A DNA stretch of 64,000 nucleotides from Treponema_C sp050320395 (GTDB lineage: Bacteria; Spirochaetota; Spirochaetia; Treponematales; Treponemataceae): NCBI RefSeq assembly GCF_050320395.1, contig NZ_CP144459.1, positions 186,001 to 250,000 on the forward strand, written 5' to 3'. The notes under the pieces are model-generated. The model ran no database searches and was not told the DNA's origin. It saw only the letters and a list, made by a program, of their open reading frames with translations. Shown one piece after another: positions 25,215-33,692 of the stretch; position 1 is the stretch's first letter, and the number at the start of each line of letters is the position of its first letter. Made by a program: the position numbers and the translations under genes.

Positions 25215-25976
25215 TTAGTCTCCTTCAGTAATTGATGAATTCCGTATCGGAAGCCGGATGCTTGTGCGGATTTTCTCTAAAAAATCGGCGGAAAAATTTT
25301 TTGTGTGCGGAAGAAAAATGCAAAATTCGTAGTGTTTTTCCCGATGATATAAAAAGCCGTATCCGATTCTGTCGGTTTTTCCGGTCGTATATCGTACTTT
25401 CGATTCCACCGCATTTTCATAGAATTCCGTATCGAACCATTCGATATTTGAAGCACCGAGATTTTCAAGCGGGTTGAGAATCGCTGCAGAAAGAGAATCT
25501 TCGGGCAGCAGCGTTTCGTTTTCAAAATCAAGAATACCGTTAAATGCCAAGCGGTCTTTTTTTCCGTCATAGAACATTTGCACGTGTACATTATCAAAAC
25601 CGGTATCGGTTTTTAATTCAACAAACTCACCGGGATAGGCAAAACTCATTTCCCCGTTTTGTACAACTTTCCACTCTTTTTTTACGATATATTTATCGGA
25701 GGATAATTTTGTTAAAAATAAAACGGCTGCAAATATAAGTGCCAATTCGCAAACGTATGCGATGACTTTAAAAAGTATTTTTTTATTTTTTACAATTGCG
25801 TATATTCCCGCACCCGCCGAACCGCATACTGCGGCGAAAAGAACTGTCAAAACGGCAGGACTTATTTTTAAAGAAAAACCGCTTGCCGCCGATTTTGATA
25901 AAACCGAGGCGGCCCCCAAGGCGGAAGCGACAAAAACAATACGCCAATAATCAGTTTTTTTTGTATTGATTTCCAT
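25215..25976 (-). CDS. Membrane protein with C-terminal extracytoplasmic domain, unknown
   Basis: 253 residues. Three N-terminal helices (about 12-30, 38-60, 68-90) then a soluble domain from about 100, mainly beta, containing FAYPGEFVELKTDTGF and ILDFENETLLPEDSL. No family recognised. It starts 5 bp after era's stop, so it is probably cotranscribed with era. Confidence 0.65.
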   Translation of the reverse strand: MEINTKKTDYWRIVFVASALGAASVLSKSAASGFSLKISPAVLTVLFAAVCGSAGAGIYAIVKNKKILFKVIAYVCELALIFAAVLFLTKLSSDKYIVKKEWKVVQNGEMSFAYPGEFVELKTDTGFDNVHVQMFYDGKKDRLAFNGILDFENETLLPEDSLSAAILNPLENLGASNIEWFDTEFYENAVESKVRYTTGKTDRIGYGFLYHREKHYEFCIFLPHTKNFSADFLEKIRTSIRLPIRNSSITEGD

Positions 25977-25981
25977 ATGCC

Positions 25982-26869
25982 CTACTTCAATATCCTCGTC
26001 AGCACGGCGTCTTTTTGGCGCCAGTTTTTGTTTACCTTCACCTGCAAGTCCAAGTCGATACGGTAATCGAAGATGCGGCGCAAAGCCTTTATAGATTCGA
26101 CGCGGATACTTTTGATTAAAGAAGCTCCTTTACCGATAACCATGCCCTTTTGACTTTCGCGCTCCACAACCAAAAAAGCGCGTACCCACAGTTCTTTACC
26201 GTCTTTACGGCTTTCCATATCGGCGATTTCCACATACACGGCGTGCGGCAGTTCGTCGCGCAGACGGTTGACCGCCTGTTCGCGGATAACTTCGGCAATG
26301 CGGAAATCGACTTCCTGATCGGTGTAGTATTCTTCGGGATAGAGCGCTTCTCCTTCGGGGGCAAGGGCATAGAGGGCCGACAATACCGCGTCGATTCCTT
26401 CGCCGGTTTTTGCCGAAATATCGAAAATTCTTCCCGCGTCCACGGCCGGGAATTGTCGTGCGGCGAAAAGCCTGCATAAGCCGCTTTTTGCATCCGGGCT
26501 GTCGATTTTATTTACCGCAATGACCAGTTTTGAAGCAAAGGGGACTAAAAGGGAAGCGATGAGTTCTTCTTCGCTTCCGGCTTCGCGGGTCGAATCCAAC
26601 ACGTACAAGAGAATGTCGGCGTCTTCCAAATTTTCTTCGGCTATGCTTTTAAGCTTGAGGTTTAATTTTTTGTCGGATTTATGATAGCCGGGTGTGTCGA
26701 TAAAAATAAGCTGTCCTTCCGGACGGTTTACGATGCCGCGCACGGCTTTGCGTGTTGTCTGCGGCCAGGGCGACACGATGGAAATTTTTTCTTTTCCTGC
26801 GGCATTTAAAAAACTGGATTTTCCGGCGGAGGGCCTGCCGATTATTGCAACTACAGCTGATTTACTCAT
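25982..26869 (-). CDS. era: GTPase Era
   Basis: 295 residues. G1 GRPSAGKSS, G3 DTPGYHKS, G4 NKID and the switch region TTRKAVRG lie in the GTPase domain (about 5-170). The C-terminal KH domain (GMVIGKGASLIKSIR) binds the 3' end of 16S rRNA in small-subunit assembly. All motifs are intact. Confidence 0.97.
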   Translation of the reverse strand: MSKSAVVAIIGRPSAGKSSFLNAAGKEKISIVSPWPQTTRKAVRGIVNRPEGQLIFIDTPGYHKSDKKLNLKLKSIAEENLEDADILLYVLDSTREAGSEEELIASLLVPFASKLVIAVNKIDSPDAKSGLCRLFAARQFPAVDAGRIFDISAKTGEGIDAVLSALYALAPEGEALYPEEYYTDQEVDFRIAEVIREQAVNRLRDELPHAVYVEIADMESRKDGKELWVRAFLVVERESQKGMVIGKGASLIKSIRVESIKALRRIFDYRIDLDLQVKVNKNWRQKDAVLTRILK

Positions 26870-26942
26870 AAAGCCAGTATAGCCGAAAAAACGGCAGCCG
26901 TCTATGACGCCTGTTGTCTATGCGTCATGTACATTCTTGTGC

Positions 26943-26971
26943 TTGACCCGACTGCCGTTTTCCGTTATAAT
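26943..26971 (+). promoter_or_regulatory. Promoter of tRNA-Thr
   Basis: TTGACC (26943-26948), 17-bp spacer, TATAAT (26966-26971): near-consensus sigma-70. Confidence 0.75.
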
Positions 26972-27030
26972 GGTCTTTCAAGTATAAATCGTTGAGGCCG
27001 GTTTCCGTGCCGTCTTGCGTTTTAGAATTC

Positions 27031-27103
27031 GCCAACTTAGCTCACTTGGCAGAGCAGCTCATTCGTAATGAGCAGGTACAGGGTTCGATTCCCTGAGTTG
27101 GCT
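27031..27103 (+). tRNA. tRNA-Thr (anticodon CGT)
   Basis: 73-nt cloverleaf: acceptor GCCAACT/AGTTGGC, D stem GCTC/GAGC, anticodon stem GCTCA/TGAGC with loop TTCGTAA (CGT, reading ACG), T arm CAGGG-TTCGATT-CCCTG, discriminator T. CCA is not encoded. It marks the left edge of the sugar island. Confidence 0.95.
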
Positions 27104-27118
27104 TTATCATAACAGTTT

Positions 27119-27883
27119 CTAATCATACTCCGCAACAATAACTCTCAAACCGGTTTGTTCAAGAGCTTCTTTTTGGGAATCCGATACACCTCTATCCGTA
27201 ATAAGAGTATTGATGTTTGATAAAGGAGTAATCAAAGCAGGGGCAACTTTTCCGATCTTTGTATGATCTGCAACGACCCAGGTTTCCTTTGCATGATTTA
27301 TGTATAACGACGCTGTATGTGCTTCTGCAATAGTGTAAGTCGAAATCCCCTGTGTAATAGATATACCGTCAATTCCTATGAGTGCTATATCAAGATGAAA
27401 TTTGGCTATCATTTCATCGGCCGCATATCCGATCAATTCATATGAACGCGGACGTAAAGTACCGCCGGTTACAATCACATCAGATATATTTGAAGAAACA
27501 AGTTCCATTGCTATATTAATGGCATTTGTTACTATTGATATTTTTTTTTCTTTTATAGCCTGAACAACATTCATTACAGTAGTTCCTCCTGTACAGCCTA
27601 TAACGGAACCTTCAGGAATAAGAGCTGCAGTAGTTATTCCTATTTCTCTTTTCTCTTTTTCAGAGATAGAAATTTTTGAAAAAAATGGTTGTTCTTTTTC
27701 AGATGAAATCGTCACGGCGCCGCCGTGAATTCTTTTTAGAACACCCTCCATCTCAAGTGTATGAAGGTCACGCCGTACAGTTGCTCGCGATACATTCAAC
27801 AAAGAACATATTTCATCGGCATCAACTATGCCGTTTTTCAGCAATTGAAATTTTATTTCTTCAAATCTTTTTTCACGTATCAT
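27119..27883 (-). CDS. DeoR-family transcriptional regulator of the sugar cluster
   Basis: 254 residues. N-terminal HTH with VDADEICSLLNVSRATVRRD and LHTLEMEGVLKRIHGGAV (typical DeoR signature), then a sugar-phosphate-binding domain with IGCTGGTTVM, VTGGTLRPRSYELIG and IDGISITQGIST. DeoR proteins repress catabolic operons and are released by a phosphosugar intermediate. The start is put at 27883 because the HTH begins there, with AAAAGGAAAG before it; the frame is open to 27982. It is divergent from the agaS-like operon, its likely target. Confidence 0.9.
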   Translation of the reverse strand: MIREKRFEEIKFQLLKNGIVDADEICSLLNVSRATVRRDLHTLEMEGVLKRIHGGAVTISSEKEQPFFSKISISEKEKREIGITTAALIPEGSVIGCTGGTTVMNVVQAIKEKKISIVTNAINIAMELVSSNISDVIVTGGTLRPRSYELIGYAADEMIAKFHLDIALIGIDGISITQGISTYTIAEAHTASLYINHAKETWVVADHTKIGKVAPALITPLSNINTLITDRGVSDSQKEALEQTGLRVIVAEYD

Positions 27884-27928
27884 ACCCTTTCCTTTTAGAT
27901 AATGTTTTAAAACCCTTCTTTTCACTAT

Positions 27929-27976
27929 AGTATATATAAAAAAATCGTATTGAGGAAGTACAAAAGTATATATAAA
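27929..27976. promoter_or_regulatory. Direct repeats AGTATATATAAA, candidate DeoR operators
   Basis: Identical 12-mers at 27929-27940 and 27965-27976, in the divergent spacer between deoR and the catabolic operon. The 36-bp spacing puts them on nearly the same face of the helix. The low complexity of TATATA makes this weak on its own. Confidence 0.35.
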
Positions 27977-28030
27977 TAACATTTTCTTTGCTTATAATAA
28001 ACAAAAAAACACATAATAATAAAAAAATAC

Positions 28031-28058
28031 TTGACAAACGCTCAAAATAATGTATTAT
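28031..28058 (+). promoter_or_regulatory. Promoter of the sugar catabolic operon
   Basis: TTGACA (28031-28036), 16-bp spacer, TATTAT (28053-28058), followed by AAAGGAG and ATG at 28079. Confidence 0.6.
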
Positions 28059-28078
28059 ATTCATAAAAGGAGTCAAAA

Positions 28079-29248
28079 ATGAGCAATAAAATGAGCGAAA
28101 TTGAAGTTTTGTTGGAGAAACCTCAAAAAATCCAAAAAGAACTCGGCTACACCAATACGGCTAAAGAGATAATGGGACAGCCGGAGCGATGGTTGGAAAC
28201 GCTTACTATAATACAAAAACACTTTGAAGACTTAGCGGGCTTTGTGGGAAAAGATCCTGTCTTATTGCTTTCCGGAGCCGGTAGTTCTCATTATGTAAGT
28301 CTTTCGATTCAGCCGGCACTGAAAAAAGTATTTAACTATGTTAATGCCATACCGTCAACTGAAATTCTGATGGATCCTCAATCGTGTTTTCCGCGTGTAC
28401 CGTTTATACTTGTTTCATTTGCACGATCGGGTAACAGTCCTGAGGGTAATGCCGTTTCAGAGCTTGCCGAAAAACTGCGCCCGGGGTTGGTAAAACAAAT
28501 TGCCTTTACTTGTAATCAAAACGGAAAACTGGTTTCGTTAATAAACAATTGTAAAGATAAAGGACTGGTAATTCTATTGCCGGAAAAAACAAATGATAAA
28601 AGCCTCGCAATGACATCTTCTTTTTCGAGCATGGTTATAGCGGGCATGGCATTGGCATATTTACAAAAAGAAAAACGTACGGAATATGCAAGCCTTGTCC
28701 AAAGCATGGCAAAAACTGCTCAGAAGATTTTACCGCAAACAGCCGATTTGGCTTATACCCTATCGCTTAAAAAACATAAAAGAGTATTTTTTGTTGCATC
28801 ACGACCGTTTTTCGGCGGTGCAATGGAAAGTCACTTGAAAATACAGGAGTTATCAGGGGGAAGTGTTATAGCAAAGGCGGAAGATTTATTAGGAATCAGG
28901 CACGGCTTTATGGCGGCAATAGATAAAACATCTTTAGTCCTTATTTTCAGGTCGGCTGACAAACAGCGGCAGTTATACGAAGATGATTTAATCAACGAAA
29001 TTTGTACTAAAAAACTGGGTAAAACAATTGTTGTTATATCGGATAATGAATACCAAAATGCGGACAAAATACAGGTTTTTGTATGCGGTACTGCCGTTAA
29101 CGATGATTTTCGTTCCGTAATCGTAACATTGTTCGGACAGCTTTTAGGTTTTTTTATATCTTTAGCACACAGCCTGAAACCGGACGCCCCTTCTCCGGAC
29201 GGTGTAATTAATCGAGTTGTACAAGGCGTAACGATACATGACAACTAA
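28079..29248 (+). CDS. agaS: AgaS-like SIS-domain ketose/aldose isomerase or deaminase
   Basis: 389 residues with two SIS domains; LLSGAGSSHYVS and VSFARSGNSPEGNAV line the sugar-phosphate site, and the second half has FVASRPFFGGAMESHLKIQEL. AgaS enzymes convert galactosamine-6-phosphate to tagatose-6-phosphate plus ammonia. First gene of the operon, 15 bp before the gatZ-like gene. Related GlmS-type sugar isomerases would have a glutaminase domain, which is absent. Confidence 0.82.
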   Translation: MSNKMSEIEVLLEKPQKIQKELGYTNTAKEIMGQPERWLETLTIIQKHFEDLAGFVGKDPVLLLSGAGSSHYVSLSIQPALKKVFNYVNAIPSTEILMDPQSCFPRVPFILVSFARSGNSPEGNAVSELAEKLRPGLVKQIAFTCNQNGKLVSLINNCKDKGLVILLPEKTNDKSLAMTSSFSSMVIAGMALAYLQKEKRTEYASLVQSMAKTAQKILPQTADLAYTLSLKKHKRVFFVASRPFFGGAMESHLKIQELSGGSVIAKAEDLLGIRHGFMAAIDKTSLVLIFRSADKQRQLYEDDLINEICTKKLGKTIVVISDNEYQNADKIQVFVCGTAVNDDFRSVIVTLFGQLLGFFISLAHSLKPDAPSPDGVINRVVQGVTIHDN

Positions 29249-29263
29249 ATAAGAGAGGAAAAA

Positions 29264-30547
29264 ATGGATATTTTTAAAAACCTTATTGAAACAAAACACA
29301 CAAAAAAAGCATGCGGTCTTTATTCCGTTTGTTCATCTCATCCGGCCGTTTTGGATGCGGCTTTTATGCGTGCGGCAAAAAGTAAACATCCGGTTTTAAT
29401 TGAAGCAACGGCAAACCAGGTAAATCAATACGGCGGTTATACGGGTATGACTCCTGAAGATTTCGGAGAAAATCTACGGCAGCGTTCCAAACGTTTCGGG
29501 GTAAGCGAAGAACTTTTTATATACGGAGGCGATCACCTTGGGCCTTTTCCTTGGCGTAATAAGAAGGCAGCCGATGCTATGAAAGAAGCTGTTACTATGA
29601 TAAAAGCTTTTGTTGCAGCCGGAGCTTCAAAGATTCACTTGGATGCAAGCATGCCGCTTGCCGATGATTTTAAAGGAGCCTTGGATCCTGCAATTGCTGC
29701 ACAGCGAGCTGCGGAACTTTGTTTAGCGGCGGAAGAAGAGTTTGCACACAACAAAAAATTAAAAACACCGCCCGTTTACGTTATCGGCACCGAAGTTCCT
29801 ATTCCGGGAGGAACCGCCGAACAAGGAAAAAGCACAGCCCCCATTCCGACTAAACCCGAAGATTTTCACGAAACAATCCGATTGCATAAAGAAGCTTTTG
29901 CCTGTAAAAGGCTTACTGCGGCATGGTCCAGAGTAATTGCGGCGGTTGTACAGCCGGGTGTAGAATTCGGTGCAATGCATGTATATCCGTACCGCAGAAA
30001 ACCTGCAAAAGAACTTATGAGTGCACTGCACGATTACCCTTCCCTTGTGTTTGAAGGGCATTCAACCGACTATCAACAGGAACAATGCTTACGTATGCTG
30101 GTTGAAGACGGCGTTGCGATTCTAAAAGTCGGCCCCGGCCTTACCTTTGCAATGCGTGAAGCCTTATTCGGCCTGGCATATATCGACATGGAATTATCCG
30201 GTAATTCCGGTAAGCCAGATCTCATTATCACGCTTGAAAAAACAATGGAATTCTTTCCAGACTCGTGGAAAGACTATTATAATGAAGATAACCGTGTTGA
30301 AATGTTGTTCGGTTATTCAGACCGAGTACGATACTATTGGGATAACCCTATAGTGATGTCGTCCGTTCGCAAATTGATGGAATCACTTTCACACAAAAAG
30401 ATTCCCGTACAGTTAATCTCACAGTATATCCCGCATTTAGAACCTGCATTTTTTTCATCAAGTACAAATATACGGGAAATTCCTTCAGCCGTTATTGATT
30501 CGGAATTAAAAAAATATGAAAGAGCCTGTTTGCCCAGCTCTGTTTAA
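29264..30547 (+). CDS. Tagatose-1,6-bisphosphate aldolase accessory subunit, GatZ/KbaZ-like
   Basis: 427 residues, the usual length for the family. Features: PVLIEATANQVNQYGGYTGM, GGDHLGPFPW, KIHLDASMPLADD, YVIGTEVPIPGG and a long C-terminal EGHSTDYQ...LKVGPGLTFAMREALFGL. GatZ/KbaZ is a non-catalytic TIM-barrel partner that stabilises the zinc aldolase GatY/KbaY, although some homologues act alone on other sugars. No GatY/KbaY is in this window. It follows agaS with GAGAGG before the ATG. Confidence 0.85.
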   Translation: MDIFKNLIETKHTKKACGLYSVCSSHPAVLDAAFMRAAKSKHPVLIEATANQVNQYGGYTGMTPEDFGENLRQRSKRFGVSEELFIYGGDHLGPFPWRNKKAADAMKEAVTMIKAFVAAGASKIHLDASMPLADDFKGALDPAIAAQRAAELCLAAEEEFAHNKKLKTPPVYVIGTEVPIPGGTAEQGKSTAPIPTKPEDFHETIRLHKEAFACKRLTAAWSRVIAAVVQPGVEFGAMHVYPYRRKPAKELMSALHDYPSLVFEGHSTDYQQEQCLRMLVEDGVAILKVGPGLTFAMREALFGLAYIDMELSGNSGKPDLIITLEKTMEFFPDSWKDYYNEDNRVEMLFGYSDRVRYYWDNPIVMSSVRKLMESLSHKKIPVQLISQYIPHLEPAFFSSSTNIREIPSAVIDSELKKYERACLPSSV

Positions 30548-30597
30548 ATGGCATATAAACATTAATATTCATCAGATATTATTTTAAGGAGGAAAAA

Positions 30598-31854
30598 ATG
30601 AAAAAAAAGATTTGTAAAGGGCTGTGTGTTTTATTAATATGCAGCATAGGATTGATGACTGGTTGTAAAAGAAGTACCGGGAGTGACAAAAAAATCAAAG
30701 TATTAAACTGGGGAACTGAATCGGAAGGATCGGTTTGGGTAGAACTCGCTAAGTCTTTTACGGAGAAAACGGGTATTCAAGTTGATGTTGAAACAGCGGA
30801 ATGGTCAGTATATTGGGACAAAATCAACACCCTGTATGCGGCAGGAACTCCCCCTGAAGTTTTTGCAATGGATGCTCCTCTTTTTATGGATTGGTATTCA
30901 CGAGGAGCTTTATTTTCTTTGCAAAATTTCTTGGATACGGATACTGAAGTTCTTAATGCGCTTTATCCGATAACGCTCAATGCATATAAAACGGATAAAG
31001 GGTTTTTCGGGCTGCCTCGAGATTTTCAGACAATCACTTTATTTTATAACAAAGATATGTTCGATCAGGCGGGACAGCCTTATCCCGATGAAACATGGAC
31101 ATGGGAAGATTTAAGTATAGCCGCAAAAAAACTTACTATCAAAGACCCAAACGGCTACTACACCCAATGGGGATTTGCTCCCGACCTATGGGATATAGAA
31201 CTGTTGATGAGCAGCCTGGCTTGGAGTTACGGCGGAACAATTTTAAGTCCGGATTACAAAAAAACGACAATTGCTGACAATATGGAACCGTGGCGGCTGA
31301 TCTCAAAAATGATTACTGTCGATAGATCCATTCCCGATATGGATACACAAGCACAATATGGCGGCGATTTATTTTATGCGGGAAAAGCCGCAATGACACC
31401 GATGGGGCATTGGTCTGTTCCGCTTTATTCATCTTGCAGCTTCAAATGGGATGTAGTACCAATGCCCAAGGGCCCTGCAGGAAGAGCTACCAGTGTCAAT
31501 TCGGCAGGTTTTGTAATTGCAAAAAACTGTAAAAATCCGGAAGCAGGATGGCAATGGATTAAGTACGTTTTGTCGGAAGAAGGTCAATCAAAGCTGGCCG
31601 CATTGGGATTCGCGGTTCCCGCCCGCAAAGATATCGCTCAAAGCGATGTTTTCCTCAACCAGGCGGTAAAAATAAATCATCAAATTTTTATCGATGCCCT
31701 TGAGTATGCCCGCCCAAAACCCGTATTTAAAGGTTATGATGCATGGTCAAACGCTTTCGGTAATGCTTTGGCGGCAATCTACGAAACGGATGATATCGAG
31801 ACGGTTATGAAAACAGCCGTATCGGATGCCGACGAAACCCTCGCAGGACAGTAA
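30598..31854 (+). CDS. ABC transporter sugar-binding lipoprotein (family 1)
   Basis: 418 residues. Lipoprotein signal with lipobox LMTGC (Cys23), then a family 1 solute-binding fold (VLNWGTESEGSVWVELAKSF, TPPEVFAMDAPL, GLPRDFQTITLFYNKDMFDQ, AAMTPMGHWSVPLY, NSAGFVIAKNCKNPEAGWQW). It captures an oligosaccharide or glycoside in the periplasm. AGGAGG precedes the ATG. The ATPase subunit (MsmK/UgpC-type) is not in the operon and must be shared from elsewhere. Confidence 0.93.
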   Translation: MKKKICKGLCVLLICSIGLMTGCKRSTGSDKKIKVLNWGTESEGSVWVELAKSFTEKTGIQVDVETAEWSVYWDKINTLYAAGTPPEVFAMDAPLFMDWYSRGALFSLQNFLDTDTEVLNALYPITLNAYKTDKGFFGLPRDFQTITLFYNKDMFDQAGQPYPDETWTWEDLSIAAKKLTIKDPNGYYTQWGFAPDLWDIELLMSSLAWSYGGTILSPDYKKTTIADNMEPWRLISKMITVDRSIPDMDTQAQYGGDLFYAGKAAMTPMGHWSVPLYSSCSFKWDVVPMPKGPAGRATSVNSAGFVIAKNCKNPEAGWQWIKYVLSEEGQSKLAALGFAVPARKDIAQSDVFLNQAVKINHQIFIDALEYARPKPVFKGYDAWSNAFGNALAAIYETDDIETVMKTAVSDADETLAGQ

Positions 31855-31862
31855 AAATAATC

Positions 31863-31883
31863 GAACCGGCGTTCTGCCGGTTC
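31863..31883 (+). promoter_or_regulatory. Intercistronic stem-loop after the binding-protein gene
   Basis: Perfect 8-bp stem GAACCGGC/GCCGGTTC with a 5-base loop, 8 bases past the stop. In ABC operons such structures protect the upstream binding-protein message and reduce read-through to permeases. Confidence 0.6.
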
Positions 31884-31903
31884 AAAAGCGGAGTGTATGT
31901 TTT

Positions 31904-32791
31904 ATGAAAGGCAAACTGAGACTTATGGGCAATGATAAATACTGGATTCTTATTATGCTGCTTCCCACATTCTTCGGCCTGCTAATTGGCACACTGGGTT
32001 CGCTTGCTGCCTCAATATTCCTTTCCTTTACTGCATGGGATAATGTGAATCATCCGATTTGGATTGGATGGGAAAACTATAAAAAATGTTTTACCGATCC
32101 GCAATTCTTTAACAGCATAATAAATACGGTTCGTTTTGCCTGCCTTTATGTTCCAAGCTGTATAATTTTATCGTTATGTGTTGCCATACTTTTAAACAGG
32201 ACGCATCGTGCACAGGGCTTTTTGCGGGCAGCATTTTTCTTTCCTTCGTTAACTTCTTCCGTTGCTGTCGCCATGATTTTTACGTGGATATATGCAAAAG
32301 ATCAAGGACTCCTAAACAGACTTATTACATATCTAGGTTTTAAACCCGTTGTATGGCTGGGTAAAGAGCATATTTTGTATTCCGTAACATTGGCAAATGT
32401 ATGGGGAGCGTTGGGCGAAGGCATGATTATTTTTCTTGCGGCTTTACAATCCGTTCCCCATGCATATTATGAAGCCGCTACCGTTGACGGAGCAAGCCCT
32501 TTAAAAAAATTACTTCATATTACCATTCCATGCATATCGCCGGCAATTTTTTTCCAAGTCATTATCACTACAGTTAACGCCTTGCAAGCCTTTGAATATA
32601 TCTATATGCTAACCCGACGAACACAAGGTGAATCGATTATGACAACGACGGTGTATCTCATTTATCGCAATGGGTTCCGATGGTTTAACATGGGATTAGC
32701 CAGCGCTCAAGCAATCCTTCTTTCAATAGTTATAATTATCTTTATGCTTATTTATTTTAATCTCGAACAAAAGTTGGTATTTTATGAATAA
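31904..32791 (+). CDS. ABC sugar permease, MalF/UgpA type
   Basis: 295 residues with six membrane helices. The cytoplasmic EAA loop reads EAATVDGASPLKKLLHITIP, which docks on the ATPase. The start at 31904 (MKGKLRLMGNDKYW) is 11 bases after GGAG; the frame is open further up, but that part overlaps the binding-protein gene and is not membrane-like. It overlaps the next permease by 8 bp. Confidence 0.93.
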   Translation: MKGKLRLMGNDKYWILIMLLPTFFGLLIGTLGSLAASIFLSFTAWDNVNHPIWIGWENYKKCFTDPQFFNSIINTVRFACLYVPSCIILSLCVAILLNRTHRAQGFLRAAFFFPSLTSSVAVAMIFTWIYAKDQGLLNRLITYLGFKPVVWLGKEHILYSVTLANVWGALGEGMIIFLAALQSVPHAYYEAATVDGASPLKKLLHITIPCISPAIFFQVIITTVNALQAFEYIYMLTRRTQGESIMTTTVYLIYRNGFRWFNMGLASAQAILLSIVIIIFMLIYFNLEQKLVFYE

Positions 32792-33617
32792 TGAACATTT
32801 CAAAACCTGTAAGAATTTTTTTCTTATATTATTTTTTGCTTTTAATCTTATTGTTTGTGCCGGTCCTTTTCTTTGGATGGTATCGACATCTTTTAAAATG
32901 CCGGCAGATCAGTTTTCAAAAGCATTAATCCCGTCGCCGATAACACTGGAGAATTATAAGCGTTTATTTATTTCAACCCCTTATCTGTTTCAGCAAGTAT
33001 TCAATTCTTTTGAGATTGCGGCATTGACAACCCTTGGACAAATTCTAACATGTGGTATGGCAGGATTCGCATTTGAGCTTTTTAAATTTCGTGGGAAAAA
33101 GATACTTTTCGCATTGTTGCTCGCAACTTTTATTATTCCTCCTCAAGTAACCTTAATTCCTAATTTTATTATTTTTTCAAAACTGCATATGGTTGGGAGC
33201 AAACTCCCTCTTTGGATAACAGCTTTTATGGGAGGAGCTTTCGGAACATTCTTTATGCGGCAATATTTTACCAGTATACCTGTGGAATTGGCAGAAGCTG
33301 CACGTATCGACGGAGCGCCCCTTCCGTTTATCTTCAGTAGAATTTATTTACCCTTGGCAAAGCCGGCAATATCGGCTTTGTCGATATTGATTTTTTCCGG
33401 TTCTTGGAATGAACTCATACGAGCACTCATTTATTTACCAAGCGACAGAAAACACACAACTTTAACAGTCGGCCTTTCACTATATCAAGCCGAATTCTCC
33501 GGTCAATGGAGTTTTTTAATGGCATGTACGGTAACATCGATATTACCCATTTTTATATTATTTCTCTTTGTTCAAAAACAAATAATTGAAAGTGCCATTC
33601 TCACCGGGTTAAAATGA
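32784..33617 (+). CDS. ABC sugar permease, MalG/UgpE type
   Basis: 277 residues with six membrane helices and the EAA loop EAARIDGAPLPFIFSRIYLP. Together with the preceding permease it forms the channel of a CUT1-type importer, bringing in unphosphorylated sugar. Translationally coupled to the permease upstream. Confidence 0.93.
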   Translation: MNNEHFKTCKNFFLILFFAFNLIVCAGPFLWMVSTSFKMPADQFSKALIPSPITLENYKRLFISTPYLFQQVFNSFEIAALTTLGQILTCGMAGFAFELFKFRGKKILFALLLATFIIPPQVTLIPNFIIFSKLHMVGSKLPLWITAFMGGAFGTFFMRQYFTSIPVELAEAARIDGAPLPFIFSRIYLPLAKPAISALSILIFSGSWNELIRALIYLPSDRKHTTLTVGLSLYQAEFSGQWSFLMACTVTSILPIFILFLFVQKQIIESAILTGLK

Positions 33618-33692
33618 TAATGAAAAAAAACAAATTCTGTGTCATATCGGAAGAAATATTTTATATATAAGTTTTTTAATAGGAGAAGTAGT

